From Anaerolineales bacterium UBA2181 (GTDB taxonomy: Bacteria; Chloroflexota; Anaerolineae; Promineifilales; UBA4811): a DNA stretch of 64,000 bases. The stretch lies in assembly GCA_002328075.1 (NCBI GenBank), contig DCVT01000006.1, forward strand, positions 4,046-68,045, read 5' to 3'. Below the pieces are notes generated by a model. That model saw nothing but the letters and a program-made list of their open reading frames with translations, was not told the origin of the DNA and ran no database searches. The position numbers and the translations under genes were made by a program. Positions 17,763 to 26,711 of this stretch are shown one piece after another. Within the stretch, counting starts at the first letter, position 1; the number at the start of each line of letters is the position of its first letter.

Positions 17763-18922
17763 AGCACAACCACAGGCTGTGCACGCGGTGTGTGATGGAT
17801 ACGACAGATCCTGATATCCGCTTTGACAGATACGGCATCTGCAATCATTGCAGCCGCTACGACCAACTAGCCAACGAACGCGTGTTCATTGGTGAAGAGG
17901 GGAGGCAGCGACTACAATCCATTTTGGCCAGAATAACGTCAGAGGGGGCAAAGCAAGATTATCACTGCTTGATAGGCGTGAGTGGTGGAGTGGACAGTAC
18001 GTTCGTCGCGTACAAGGTCAAGGAACTGGGTCTGCGACCGCTGGCGGTGCACCTGGACAACGGTTGGGATTCCGAATTGGCTGTCAGCAACATCCACAAG
18101 GCACTTCACACCCTTGACATCGACCTATACACGCATGTGATTGATTGGGAGGAATTCAAAGACCTCCAGCTGGCATTCCTGAGAGCTTCTACCCCGGATT
18201 CCGAAATCCCGACCGATCACGCCATCGTTTCGCTCATGTATCAGATGGCAGACAGAATGGGTGTCAAATACGTCATCACTGGCCGAAACGTACGAACCGA
18301 GACTCACGTCCCGGCAGCCTGGTCGCGGGGGCATTTTGATTGGAAATACATCGAAAGTGTGCATAAGCTCTTCGGCCAGGTCGAGTTAAGGACATACCCC
18401 CACCGAACCAGGCAAGAAGAGAGGCGGTACCGCCGGACGCAGAAGTGGATAGATATTCTGAACTACGTTGATTATCGGAAGGAGGATGCGATCAAGATTC
18501 TGGAGAATGCACTCGGCTGGCAGTATTATGGTGGCAAGCACCATGAATCTATCTACACGCGGTTCTTCCAGGGATACATCCTGCCCACCAAATTCGGCTT
18601 TGACAAACGACGTGGCCATTTTTCCAGCCTCATCTGCTCGGGCGAGATAACCAGAGATCGGGCCCTCGAGCTGCTCCAAGAAGCACCCTATCCCACGGAA
18701 CTGCAGGAACATGACCTGGGGTATGTGACCAAGAAACTGGGGTTGACCACAGAGGAGTTCGCTGCAATCATGAGTCTGACCAAGAAGACCATCCTGGACT
18801 ATCCTTCATACGCCAGAGATGATCTGAAGGCACCCAGGCGGTTTGTTGCCCAGGTCCGCCGAGGCGCTGGAAGGATTGCTAGGGACATTCTTGGGAGGAA
18901 CATCCGGCGGTTGATGCCGTGA
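17759..18922 (+). CDS. wbpG: N-acetyl sugar amidotransferase, WbpG type (copy 1)
   Basis: The 387-residue PP-loop enzyme adenylates an acetamido group and replaces oxygen with nitrogen, giving an acetamidino sugar. The zinc-type pairs CTRC (8-11) and CNHC (28-31) precede the PP-loop GVSGGVDSTF (73-82). HLDNGWDSE, DWEEFKDLQ and SLICSGEITRD are shared with copy 2 at 21617. Ammonia is expected from the HisH/HisF pair at 20226-21624. The GTG start at 17759 overlaps the previous stop. The C-terminus has a basic tail of about 30 residues. Confidence 0.9.
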   Translation: MKHNHRLCTRCVMDTTDPDIRFDRYGICNHCSRYDQLANERVFIGEEGRQRLQSILARITSEGAKQDYHCLIGVSGGVDSTFVAYKVKELGLRPLAVHLDNGWDSELAVSNIHKALHTLDIDLYTHVIDWEEFKDLQLAFLRASTPDSEIPTDHAIVSLMYQMADRMGVKYVITGRNVRTETHVPAAWSRGHFDWKYIESVHKLFGQVELRTYPHRTRQEERRYRRTQKWIDILNYVDYRKEDAIKILENALGWQYYGGKHHESIYTRFFQGYILPTKFGFDKRRGHFSSLICSGEITRDRALELLQEAPYPTELQEHDLGYVTKKLGLTTEEFAAIMSLTKKTILDYPSYARDDLKAPRRFVAQVRRGAGRIARDILGRNIRRLMP

Positions 18923-18986
18923 ACTGGCCGGCGACTGCCTCTAAACCGATTACTCGGGTCAACAGCAGCCATCGCAAGGTAGTCGA

Positions 18987-20222
18987 ATGCGCCATATGAC
19001 CGGTTCAGCGAAGAAGGTCTTGGTGGTCTGCGGAGCGGACCCGCGTACCGACCCGCGCCCCCACCGGATGATCAACTGGCTGAAGAGCCAATACCTGACA
19101 ACGGCCGTCGGGTTTGTCCGTGGTGCCGAAGACATACAGATGGATGGAGTCCATTGCGTTACCATAATCAGAGAAAAGGCGGCGACATCCGCTCGGCGTC
19201 TTCAGGCTCGGCGGACGGCGGTAACGCGGATGGGCCGCATGGCGTTGCGCGCTTTCCAGCAGGGACGGCGAATCCCCCATGTCGCACTTGGTCACACCAA
19301 GGCCCTTCTCGAGCTGGATGCCAGGATTTATCCGCAGCTGGCCCACCACCTGACCACCAACGAATATGACCTGATTGTTAACCACGATCTGCGGCTATTG
19401 CCTCTAGTCATCAACCTGCGGAAACGAGCCAAAATCCTTTTTGATGCTCGGGAGTACTACCCGCGGAACTTCGAGGACAGGCTCTGGTGGCGTCTGGTGT
19501 TCCAGCCCGAGAATCATCTACTCTGTAACACGTATCTCTCGCAATGCGACCAGGTCATCACTGTTAGCGCGGGCCTGGCCAACGAATACGACCGGGTATA
19601 CGGCGTGCTACCTGCGGTGATCATGAGCTGGCCACCGTTTGTCCCGTTATCGCCCCGGCCGACTCGGGAGGGTCGCGTGAGGGTCATCCATCACGGAAGA
19701 GCCAACCCGTCGCGCAGGATTGAGTCGATGATCGAAACGATGGATCACGTGGATGAGCGGTTTACTCTTGATCTCATGCTGGTCCCAGCAACACCATCTT
19801 CCTATCTGAAGAAGCTTCACTCGCTAGCGCGCGAAAGAAAAAACGTCAAGATAGTGCCACCAGTGGCAATGAAGGAGCTGGTGGCGGCCACGAATGAATA
19901 CGATATTGGCCTATTTCTGTGCAAGCCCACCAATTTCAACCTGGCACACGCACTTCCAAACAAATTATTCGAGTTCATCCAAGCACGTCTGGCGGTCGCT
20001 ATCGGACCGTCGATCGAGATGCAGCGAATCGTGCGGGAGTACGACTGCGGTGTCGTGTCCGATAGCTTTGAACCCCGATCGTTAGCGCATGCATTGAACC
20101 GGCTCACGGCCGACAAGATCACGTATTACAAGCAGCAATCACACCGCGCCGCATCCGAGTTGACTGCGGAGGAGAACGCGCAAAAAGCCGGAGCCATCGT
20201 TCGTGACTTGATCGGAGAGTGA
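18987..20222 (+). CDS. glycosyltransferase, GT4-like
   Basis: This 411-residue protein has a GT-B layout: an N-terminal Rossmann half starting KVLVVCGADPRTDPRPHRM, a middle IHHGRANPSRRIESMIE segment (about 235-251) typical of the nucleotide-sugar half, and NKLFEFIQARLAVAIG (about 330-345), which corresponds to the GT4 donor-binding region. Cytoplasmic role in building the repeat unit is likely; sugar specificity is unknown. ATG 18987 and 18996 are both possible. It sits between amidotransferase copy 1 and hisH. Confidence 0.8.
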   Translation: MRHMTGSAKKVLVVCGADPRTDPRPHRMINWLKSQYLTTAVGFVRGAEDIQMDGVHCVTIIREKAATSARRLQARRTAVTRMGRMALRAFQQGRRIPHVALGHTKALLELDARIYPQLAHHLTTNEYDLIVNHDLRLLPLVINLRKRAKILFDAREYYPRNFEDRLWWRLVFQPENHLLCNTYLSQCDQVITVSAGLANEYDRVYGVLPAVIMSWPPFVPLSPRPTREGRVRVIHHGRANPSRRIESMIETMDHVDERFTLDLMLVPATPSSYLKKLHSLARERKNVKIVPPVAMKELVAATNEYDIGLFLCKPTNFNLAHALPNKLFEFIQARLAVAIGPSIEMQRIVREYDCGVVSDSFEPRSLAHALNRLTADKITYYKQQSHRAASELTAEENAQKAGAIVRDLIGE

Positions 20223-20225
20223 ATC

Positions 20226-20843
20226 GTGGTCGTGATCGTTGATTACGGTATGGGCAATCTGGCCTCGATAGCCAATATGCTCAAGAAAGTGGCCGCTCCG
20301 TCGATCGTCTCGTCTGACCTCGCCGAAATAGCCCGAGCCGAGAAACTGGTACTGCCGGGTGTGGGAGCGTTTGACCACGGTATGCGTAACCTAGACGCGC
20401 GTGGACTGATTCCGATTTTAGCCGCCAGGGCTCTCAAGGACAAGATCCCAGTGCTCGGTCTGTGCCTGGGAATGCAGTTGTTCACGCAAAGTAGCGAAGA
20501 GGGAAATCTACCTGGGCTTGGCTGGATCGTTGCGGAAACGGTTCGATTCATCTTGGACGCGGACAAAGCGTACCTCAAGATACCCCACATGGGATGGAAC
20601 ACCCTGCAGCCACATCGCGCACACCCCATCTTCGCCGGCCTGGATGCGGAGGCCCGGTTTTATTTCGTGCACTCGTACCACGTCCTCTGCGAAAACCCGG
20701 AAAACGTGCTGGCTCAGACCATCTACGGGTATCCCTTCGCCTCGGCTGTTGTCCAGGACAACATCATCGGGCTGCAATTCCATCCAGAAAAGAGCCACAA
20801 GTTTGGCATGCGAGTACTCAAGAACTTCGCGGAGCTGGTGTGA
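20226..20843 (+). CDS. hisH: HisH-like glutamine amidotransferase for amidino sugar synthesis
   Basis: The 205-residue class I glutaminase has GVGAFDHGM (45-53), the nucleophile in LGLCLGMQLF (Cys80), and HPEKSHKFG (about 185), which supplies His and Glu. It would release ammonia from glutamine and pass it to the HisF-like partner. No histidine biosynthesis genes lie nearby; the adjacent hisF-like and wbpG genes place it with the HisH2/HisF2/WbpG system of acetamidino sugar synthesis. GTG 20226 starts three bases after the transferase stop. Confidence 0.9.
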   Translation: MVVIVDYGMGNLASIANMLKKVAAPSIVSSDLAEIARAEKLVLPGVGAFDHGMRNLDARGLIPILAARALKDKIPVLGLCLGMQLFTQSSEEGNLPGLGWIVAETVRFILDADKAYLKIPHMGWNTLQPHRAHPIFAGLDAEARFYFVHSYHVLCENPENVLAQTIYGYPFASAVVQDNIIGLQFHPEKSHKFGMRVLKNFAELV

Positions 20844-20844
20844 G

Positions 20845-21624
20845 ATGATTCGGCCGAGAGTCATCCCCTGCCTCCTGTTACGCAACAGAGGACTGGTCAA
20901 GACGGTTCAGTTCAACGATCCCACCTACCTGGGAGACCCCATTAACATTGTCAGGATCTTCAACGACAAGGAGGTGGACGAGCTTGTGGTTCTCGACATA
21001 ACGGCTACTGTGGAGAACCGCAAGCCACCTTTCAAACTCCTCTCGGAGATCGCCAGCGAGTGCTTTATGCCACTGGGGTATGGCGGAGGTGTTCGAGACC
21101 TGCAAGACATCCGAACCATCCTGGGCTTGGGTATCGAAAAGGTGGTGATCAACAGCTATGCTGTCGAGAATCCGGCTTTTGTCAGGGCAGCAGCCGACCT
21201 GTACGGCAGCCAGAGCATTGTGGTCTCCATTGACGTCAGACGCAACCGGAGAGGACGGCAAGAGGTGGTTACGCAGTGCGGGAACAGGTGGACCGGCCTC
21301 GACCCGGTTCGCCTTGCCGCCGATATGCAGCACGCTGGCGCCGGTGAATTGCTGCTCAACTCGATTGACCGCGACGGTACCATGCGAGGGTATGACATCG
21401 AATTGATTAGCCAGGTAGCTGGAGCGCTCGGCATACCGGTCGTGGTTTGTGGAGGTGCCCGCACCATCAACGACCTGGTCTCGGCCGTACGCGACGGCGG
21501 CGCGTCCGCTGCCGCAGCTGGCAGTATGTTTGTCTTTCAAGGTCCCCTGCGCGCAGTATTGATCAGCTTTCCCACGCCAGATGAGCTAAAGCTGGCTTTC
21601 TCAGGAGGACAGATTCATGGCTGA
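20845..21624 (+). CDS. hisF: HisF-like subunit for amidino sugar synthesis
   Basis: A TIM-barrel protein of 259 residues. It begins RPRVIPCLLLRNRGLVKTVQF, where true HisF has a catalytic Asp in the DVKDGR segment; that Asp is replaced here (LLLRN). The second Asp region LLNSIDRDGTMRGYD is kept. This pattern fits the non-histidine HisF2 branch, which conveys ammonia to WbpG-type enzymes. ATG 20845 lies one base after the hisH stop, and the end overlaps amidotransferase copy 2 by eight bases. Confidence 0.9.
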   Translation: MIRPRVIPCLLLRNRGLVKTVQFNDPTYLGDPINIVRIFNDKEVDELVVLDITATVENRKPPFKLLSEIASECFMPLGYGGGVRDLQDIRTILGLGIEKVVINSYAVENPAFVRAAADLYGSQSIVVSIDVRRNRRGRQEVVTQCGNRWTGLDPVRLAADMQHAGAGELLLNSIDRDGTMRGYDIELISQVAGALGIPVVVCGGARTINDLVSAVRDGGASAAAAGSMFVFQGPLRAVLISFPTPDELKLAFSGGQIHG

Positions 21625-22738
21625 CACCTACCAGATCTGCACCCGTTGTGTCATGGACACCACGGATCCTGACATGCATTTTGATCAAGGCGGCGTGTGC
21701 TACCATTGCCACGCCTATGATGCTGCCGTTGTTCGCAGGGTTTTCACTGGCGAGGCGGGAAATCAAAGACTTGACTTTACCATCGGCCGCATCAAACGGG
21801 AAGGTACTGGCAAACCATACGACTGCGTGATCGGCGTGAGTGGCGGCGTAGACAGCACCTTTGTGGCGCTAAAGGTCAAGGAGCTCGGTCTGCGACCGCT
21901 TGCCGTGCACCTCGACAACGGCTGGGACTCGGAACTGGCGGCCAACAACATCCATCAGGCCCTAAAGCGATTGAACATTGACCTGCACACCCACGTGATA
22001 GACTGGGAGGAGTTCCGGGATTTGCAGATTTCATTCCTCAAGGCATCTACACCCGACTCTGAGATTCCATCAGATCATGCCATTGTCGCGCTCCTCTATC
22101 AAACGGCAAGAAGATTGGGGGTCAGGTACATCATTGCGGGCTACAATGCGCGCACCGAAAGCCATCTGCCCCGGGCGTGGTCCCGTGGGCACATGGATTG
22201 GCGGTACATCCAGAGCGTGCACAGGCAGTTCGGTTCGGGCAGGCTCTCGACCTATCCGCACATGGGGTTTTTGGAGTATTACTGGCACCGTCTTGGGCGT
22301 AGGATGATTCACCTGCTCAACTATATTGACTTTGTCAAACACGATGCCATTCCCATTTTGGAGAAGGAACTTGGATGGCAGTATTATGGCGGAAAACACT
22401 ATGAAAGCATATACACCAGGTTCTACCAGGGGTACATCCTGCCACGCAAATTTGGCTATGACAAGAGGCGGGTCCATCTTTCCAGCCTCATCTGCTCCGG
22501 TGAGATAACCAGGGATCAAGCTTTGGCAGAACTGCAAAGCCCGCCTTATCCGGCCGAATTGCAGCAAGACGACAAGATCTACGTCATGAAGAAGTTGGGC
22601 CTGACCCCAGAGCAGTTCGACGACTTGATGCAGATGCCCCGAAAGACATACTGGGATTACCCATCTTACGGCCGCATCGAGGAGAGCGCCCCCTATCGGG
22701 CCGCGCGGGCCATCTACCGGCGGTTTTACCGGTACTGA
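21617..22738 (+). CDS. wbpG: N-acetyl sugar amidotransferase, WbpG type (copy 2)
   Basis: A 373-residue paralogue of the gene at 17759, with the same CTRC and CYHC cysteine pairs, PP-loop GVSGGVDSTF, and near-identical central stretch from KVKELGLRPLAVHLDNGWD to STPDSEIP. The copies diverge in the 230-260 region and at the C-terminus, where a substrate difference could lie. It overlaps hisF directly, so it is the most likely physical partner of this HisH/HisF pair. The cluster therefore holds two intact members and one broken member of the superfamily. Confidence 0.9.
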   Translation: MADTYQICTRCVMDTTDPDMHFDQGGVCYHCHAYDAAVVRRVFTGEAGNQRLDFTIGRIKREGTGKPYDCVIGVSGGVDSTFVALKVKELGLRPLAVHLDNGWDSELAANNIHQALKRLNIDLHTHVIDWEEFRDLQISFLKASTPDSEIPSDHAIVALLYQTARRLGVRYIIAGYNARTESHLPRAWSRGHMDWRYIQSVHRQFGSGRLSTYPHMGFLEYYWHRLGRRMIHLLNYIDFVKHDAIPILEKELGWQYYGGKHYESIYTRFYQGYILPRKFGYDKRRVHLSSLICSGEITRDQALAELQSPPYPAELQQDDKIYVMKKLGLTPEQFDDLMQMPRKTYWDYPSYGRIEESAPYRAARAIYRRFYRY

Positions 22739-22766
22739 GGCCCCAGACCGACGCCTATGGCTTGCC

Positions 22767-23942
22767 ATGCCAACGGATCGTGACCCCATCCACGTCGCGA
22801 TGCTCCTTTCCAACCCGTTTCGCCCTGACCCGCGGGTACTGAAAGAGGCCAACAGCTTGGCGGCTCTGGGCCACCAAGTGACCGTCATCGCCTGGGACCG
22901 GGCCGCGGAGATGCCCGCCCAGGAGGTTCTGCCGTCAGGCGTGCACGTCACGCGAGTTCAGCATGTGCCATCGGCATACGGCGAGGGCGCGCGGCAAATT
23001 CTGCGCCTGCCCCTCTTCTGGCGGGCCGCTCTGCCGATGCTCAGTCGACAGGATCCGGGCGTGGTTCATTGTCACGATTTCGATACACTGCCGGCCGGCC
23101 TACTTTGGGGAAAACTTCACCGCCGCCCGGTGATCTATGACGCGCACGAGCACTACGCCGATCTCTGCCGGCCGCGCCTTCACGGAGTCGGAGGAGCGTT
23201 GCTTTACCGACTCATCCACTTTGCCGAACGGGCGGGCGCCCGCGCCGCATCCGCCGTTGTGACGGTGGACGCAACCCTCGCCACGCTGTTCCAGCGCTTG
23301 AATCGCCGCGTAGTCATCGTCGGTCACTATCCCGCGCGGGGATTTACTGACGGCTGTGCGCCGGTGTTCACGCGTCCTGACCTGACCCTGCTTTACGTGG
23401 GTCGGCTCTCGACCGATCGAGGTCTGCTGGGGTACATCGACCTGATAAGGCGACTCCACGATCAGGGCATCCCGGCCCGCCTGCGACTGGCGGGCATCTT
23501 TACGCCGGTCAGCGAGGAGCAGCGCTTCCGTGAGCACTGCCGTGGCCTCGAAGGCGCTATTGATTTTGTGGGGTGGGTTCCATACGACGCGCTCGCGGCT
23601 CTCATGCACACCGCGGATGTTGGACTGGCTATCCTGCAGCCTGAGCCCCGCTATGTGGCAGCATTGCCGGTAAAGCTCTTTGAATACATGGCGGCCGGCC
23701 TGCCGGTAGTTGCCAGCAACTTTCCTCCCATTGCGGACGTTTTGAACAATGCGGGCTGCGGCGCTCTAGTTGATCCTCTCGATGCCGAGATGAGCGCGGA
23801 CAGGATCCGGCACTGGTGGAACCACCCTGAGGACGCCCGCGTGGCGGGCGAAAATGGCCGACAGGCCGTCCTGGACAGGTACAATTGGGAAGCCACCTTT
23901 ACAGGCATGAGCGAGCTGTATTCCTCTTTGATCAGGAGATAG
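22767..23942 (+). CDS. GT4-family glycosyltransferase
   Basis: This 391-residue cytosolic protein has the GT4 two-domain form. LLSNPFRPDPRVLKEANSL (13-31) is the acceptor-side start. VHCHDFDTLPAG and YDAHEHYADLC follow in the first half. LLYVGRLSTDRG (about 206-217) opens the donor domain, and VKLFEYMAAGLPVVAS (about 297-312) contains the conserved Glu of the E-x7-E region. Specific sugar unknown. It stands alone, 28 bases after the second amidotransferase. Confidence 0.88.
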   Translation: MPTDRDPIHVAMLLSNPFRPDPRVLKEANSLAALGHQVTVIAWDRAAEMPAQEVLPSGVHVTRVQHVPSAYGEGARQILRLPLFWRAALPMLSRQDPGVVHCHDFDTLPAGLLWGKLHRRPVIYDAHEHYADLCRPRLHGVGGALLYRLIHFAERAGARAASAVVTVDATLATLFQRLNRRVVIVGHYPARGFTDGCAPVFTRPDLTLLYVGRLSTDRGLLGYIDLIRRLHDQGIPARLRLAGIFTPVSEEQRFREHCRGLEGAIDFVGWVPYDALAALMHTADVGLAILQPEPRYVAALPVKLFEYMAAGLPVVASNFPPIADVLNNAGCGALVDPLDAEMSADRIRHWWNHPEDARVAGENGRQAVLDRYNWEATFTGMSELYSSLIRR

Positions 23943-24028
23943 ACATGCGTAGTGGCCTGTTGCCTGAACCTAGCTTTCGGAATCATGTTCTGCGTGCCTG
24001 CCAGAAAGATCGCGCTTCGTAGGGCCTG

Positions 24029-25261
24029 ATGACCATGCGCATCCTCTACCTTTCCCAGTACTTTCCCCCCGAGGCCGGCGCCACCCAGACCCGCGCCTAC
24101 GAGATGGCCCGCACCTGGGTCAGCCTGGGCCACCGGGTCACCATGCTGGCCGAGATCCCCAACCACCCGGCCGGGGTCATCCCCCCCGCCTACCGCGGCA
24201 AGCTGGTAGAACGGGCCGACCTGGACGGCATTGACGTGATCCGCGTTTGGGTCAAAACTACTCCCGCCAAGACCTATCGCAACCGGATGCTCTTTTACCT
24301 CAGTTATATGATCACCGCCACATTGGCCGGGCTGCTCCTGGCCCGCGGCCGGTACGATCTGATCTATGCCACCTCCCCACCCCTGTTTGTCGGTGGGGCG
24401 GCCCTGGCGCTCAGCCGGCTCCGACGCATCCCGCTGATCTTTGAGGTTCGCGACCTGTGGCCTGAATCGGCCGTCGCCCTGGGCCAGATCACCAGCCGGC
24501 GGGCGGTTGCCTCGGCCACCCGGCTGGAGGAGGCTTGTTACCAGACGGCCCGGCTAATCGTGGTGGTCACCGAGGGCATCCGGCACCGGTTGATCCAGCG
24601 CGGCATCCCGGCCGGGCGGCTGGCACTGGTGCCCAATGGCGCCAACGTCGAGCTGTTCCAGTTCCGGCCGGAGGGTCGCCGGCGGATCCGCGTGGAGCTG
24701 GGCTTGGAGGACGCTTTCGTGGCCGTCTATGCCGGCATCCATGGCGTTGCCCAGGGCCTGGAGACGGTGGTCGAGGCTGCCCGTTTGCTGCAGGACCGGA
24801 AAGATATCCACTTTCTGCTGGTAGGAGATGGGCCGCGAAAGGCCGCCATTGCCCGGCTGGCGGCCGAACTCCGACTGCCCAACCTCACGCTCCTGCCTGA
24901 ACAACCCCGTGAGGCGATCCCCCACTATCTCTCGGCGGCCGACGTGGCGTTGGTCCCGTTGCAGAACGTCGAACTCTTTCGTGGCGCCCGGCCGTCCAAG
25001 ATGTTCGATGCCTGGGCGTGCGAACGGCCGCTGCTGCTGAGCATCAACGGCGAGGCCCGCCGCGTGATGGAGGAGGCAAAGGGCGGTGTTTTTGTGCCGC
25101 CGGAGGACCCGGGCGCGATGGCCAGCGCCCTCCTGGCGCTCAGGGACGCGCCCGAGGAGTTCGCCCGGATGGGCACCAGCGGCCGGGCTTGCACCGTGGC
25201 TCACTATTCGCGTCGCGCCCTGGCAGCGCAATTGATGGACCGCCTTGAGAGCATCCTATGA
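24029..25261 (+). CDS. GT4-family glycosyltransferase, WbuB-like
   Basis: The 410-residue protein begins ILYLSQYFPPEAGATQTRAYE, the start common to WbuB-type transferases that add N-acetylfucosamine-like sugars. YATSPPLFVGGAAL and FEVRDLWPESAVALG fit the same group. AVYAGIHGVAQGLETVVEAA (about 230-249) and RPSKMFDAWACERPLLL (about 321-337) form the donor half. Its GC content returns to the high level of the window edges after the lower-GC central stretch. It overlaps the epimerase gene by four bases. Confidence 0.88.
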   Translation: MTMRILYLSQYFPPEAGATQTRAYEMARTWVSLGHRVTMLAEIPNHPAGVIPPAYRGKLVERADLDGIDVIRVWVKTTPAKTYRNRMLFYLSYMITATLAGLLLARGRYDLIYATSPPLFVGGAALALSRLRRIPLIFEVRDLWPESAVALGQITSRRAVASATRLEEACYQTARLIVVVTEGIRHRLIQRGIPAGRLALVPNGANVELFQFRPEGRRRIRVELGLEDAFVAVYAGIHGVAQGLETVVEAARLLQDRKDIHFLLVGDGPRKAAIARLAAELRLPNLTLLPEQPREAIPHYLSAADVALVPLQNVELFRGARPSKMFDAWACERPLLLSINGEARRVMEEAKGGVFVPPEDPGAMASALLALRDAPEEFARMGTSGRACTVAHYSRRALAAQLMDRLESIL

Positions 25262-26430
25262 AGATCATCAGCGTCGTCGGCGCCAGACCCAATTTCATGA
25301 AAATCGCTCCGCTCATGCGTGAGTTGGCCCGCCACCCCGATTTTGACCACCTCCTGGTGCACACCGGACAACACTATGACCCCACCATGTCCGACGTCTT
25401 TTTTTCTGACCTCAAGCTCCCCGAGCCCGATGTTCATCTGGGGGTCGGGTCGGGCAGTCACGCCGGGCAGACGGCGCAGGTGATGCTCGGGTTCGAGCCG
25501 GTGCTGTCGGCCGAGTGCCCCGACCTGGTCATCGTGGTCGGTGACGTCAACTCGACCCTGGCGTGCAGCCTGGTGGCGGCCAAGCTCCAGGTGCCGATCG
25601 CCCACATCGAGGCCGGCGTGCGCAGTTTTGACCGCTCCATGCCGGAGGAGATCAACCGGGTGGTCACCGACGCCCTCTCCAGCCTGCTCTTTTCCCCTTC
25701 GCCCGAGGCTAACCTCAACTTGGCGGCCGAAGGCGTCCCGCCGGAACGCATCTACCTGGTGGGCAACGTGATGGCGGACACGTTGTCGCAGGCAGCCGGG
25801 CTGGCTGCCGACCGGCACACGTTCCGCCGGTGGGGCCTGGGTCCGGGCGAATACGCGGTATGCACCCTCCACCGCCCGTCCAACGTGGATGATCCCGGCC
25901 GTCTTGGCGCGCTGATGGAGACCCTCGGACAGGTGTCGGCTCGCCTCCCGGTCATCTTGCCGCTGCACCCGCGAACCGCCCGGAACCTGCAGGCTTTCGG
26001 GCTCGAGGCGCGCCACCCACAAGCGCCCAACCTGATCCTGACAGAGCCGCTCGGCTATCTGGATTTCCTCTCCCTGTTGAGCGAGGCCAAGCTGGTGCTG
26101 ACCGATTCGGGCGGCATCCAGGCCGAGACATCGATCGTGGGGGTGCCCTGCCTGACTCTGCGCGAAAACACGGAATGGCCGGTGACGGTGGAGCAGGGGA
26201 CCAATTACCTGGTGGGGACCGACCCGGTCGCTGTCCTCGCCGTCGTTGAGCAGATTCTGGCGGGTCAGTCCAAGGTGGGTCGTGTGCCGGAGCTCTGGGA
26301 CGGACAAGCGGCCGGGCGAATCGCTGATGTGCTGGGGGCGTGGAGCAGCCGCCGGCAAAGCAGCCTGGCTTCGGAATCACCGCCGGACAAGCCACCAATT
26401 CGCCTCAAGGCTATCAGTATGATATCATGA
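25258..26430 (+). CDS. wbpI: UDP-N-acetylglucosamine-type 2-epimerase (WecB/WbpI)
   Basis: A 390-residue non-hydrolysing 2-epimerase. VVGARPNFMKIAPLM (5-19), VHTGQHYD (34-41), VGDVNSTLA, AHIEAGVRSFDRSMPEEINR (about 113-132) and LTDSGGIQAET (about 281-291) are the family motifs. WecB acts on UDP-GlcNAc and WbpI on UDP-GlcNAc3NAcA; with a WbpABDE set in the same locus and no separate WbpI, the latter role is a good inference. The last 30 residues are low-complexity and not conserved in the family. The 3' end runs into the operator of the next module. Confidence 0.85.
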   Translation: MKIISVVGARPNFMKIAPLMRELARHPDFDHLLVHTGQHYDPTMSDVFFSDLKLPEPDVHLGVGSGSHAGQTAQVMLGFEPVLSAECPDLVIVVGDVNSTLACSLVAAKLQVPIAHIEAGVRSFDRSMPEEINRVVTDALSSLLFSPSPEANLNLAAEGVPPERIYLVGNVMADTLSQAAGLAADRHTFRRWGLGPGEYAVCTLHRPSNVDDPGRLGALMETLGQVSARLPVILPLHPRTARNLQAFGLEARHPQAPNLILTEPLGYLDFLSLLSEAKLVLTDSGGIQAETSIVGVPCLTLRENTEWPVTVEQGTNYLVGTDPVAVLAVVEQILAGQSKVGRVPELWDGQAAGRIADVLGAWSSRRQSSLASESPPDKPPIRLKAISMIS

Positions 26431-26452
26431 TGTCCAGGATTACATCATGATG
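26424..26452 (+). promoter_or_regulatory. paired operator sites before vapBC
   Basis: The self-complementary octamer ATCATGAT occurs at 26424-26431 and again at 26444-26451, with start positions 20 bases apart (about two helical turns). A TATGAT -10-like box lies at 26418-26423. Such paired palindromes before a ribbon-helix-helix antitoxin fit autorepression by the antitoxin-toxin complex. Confidence 0.6.
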
Positions 26453-26462
26453 GGAGGTCCGC

Positions 26463-26711
26463 ATGATCCGGACGCAGGTCCAACTCACTGAAGCACAGGC
26501 GCAGGTTCTCAAACGGGTCGCGGCCGAAAAGAACGTATCCACGGCCGAGTTGATTCGGCAGGCCGTGGACCTCTGGCTGCAGACCCACACGGGCACAACG
26601 GCCGAGGAGCGCCGCCAGCGTGCGGTGGACGCGGTCGGTCAGTTTCGATCGGGCCAATCTGACGTTTCCGATCGGCACGATGACTACCTGACGGAGGCAT
26701 TCTCCGCATGA
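26463..26711 (+). CDS. ribbon-helix-helix antitoxin, VapB-like
   Basis: An 82-residue protein whose first 45 residues form a ribbon-helix-helix: MIRTQVQLTEAQAQVLKRVA is the strand and first helix, and STAELIRQAVDLWL the second. The rest is a charged tail that would block the toxin. GGAGG precedes ATG 26463. The stop overlaps the toxin start by four bases. DNA binding to the ATCATGAT pair upstream is inferred. Confidence 0.82.
   Translation: MIRTQVQLTEAQAQVLKRVAAEKNVSTAELIRQAVDLWLQTHTGTTAEERRQRAVDAVGQFRSGQSDVSDRHDDYLTEAFSA

Noticed and set aside
20226..21624. Histidine biosynthesis operon
   Set aside because: Only HisH- and HisF-like genes are present, HisF lacks its first catalytic Asp, and the neighbours are WbpG-type amidotransferases.
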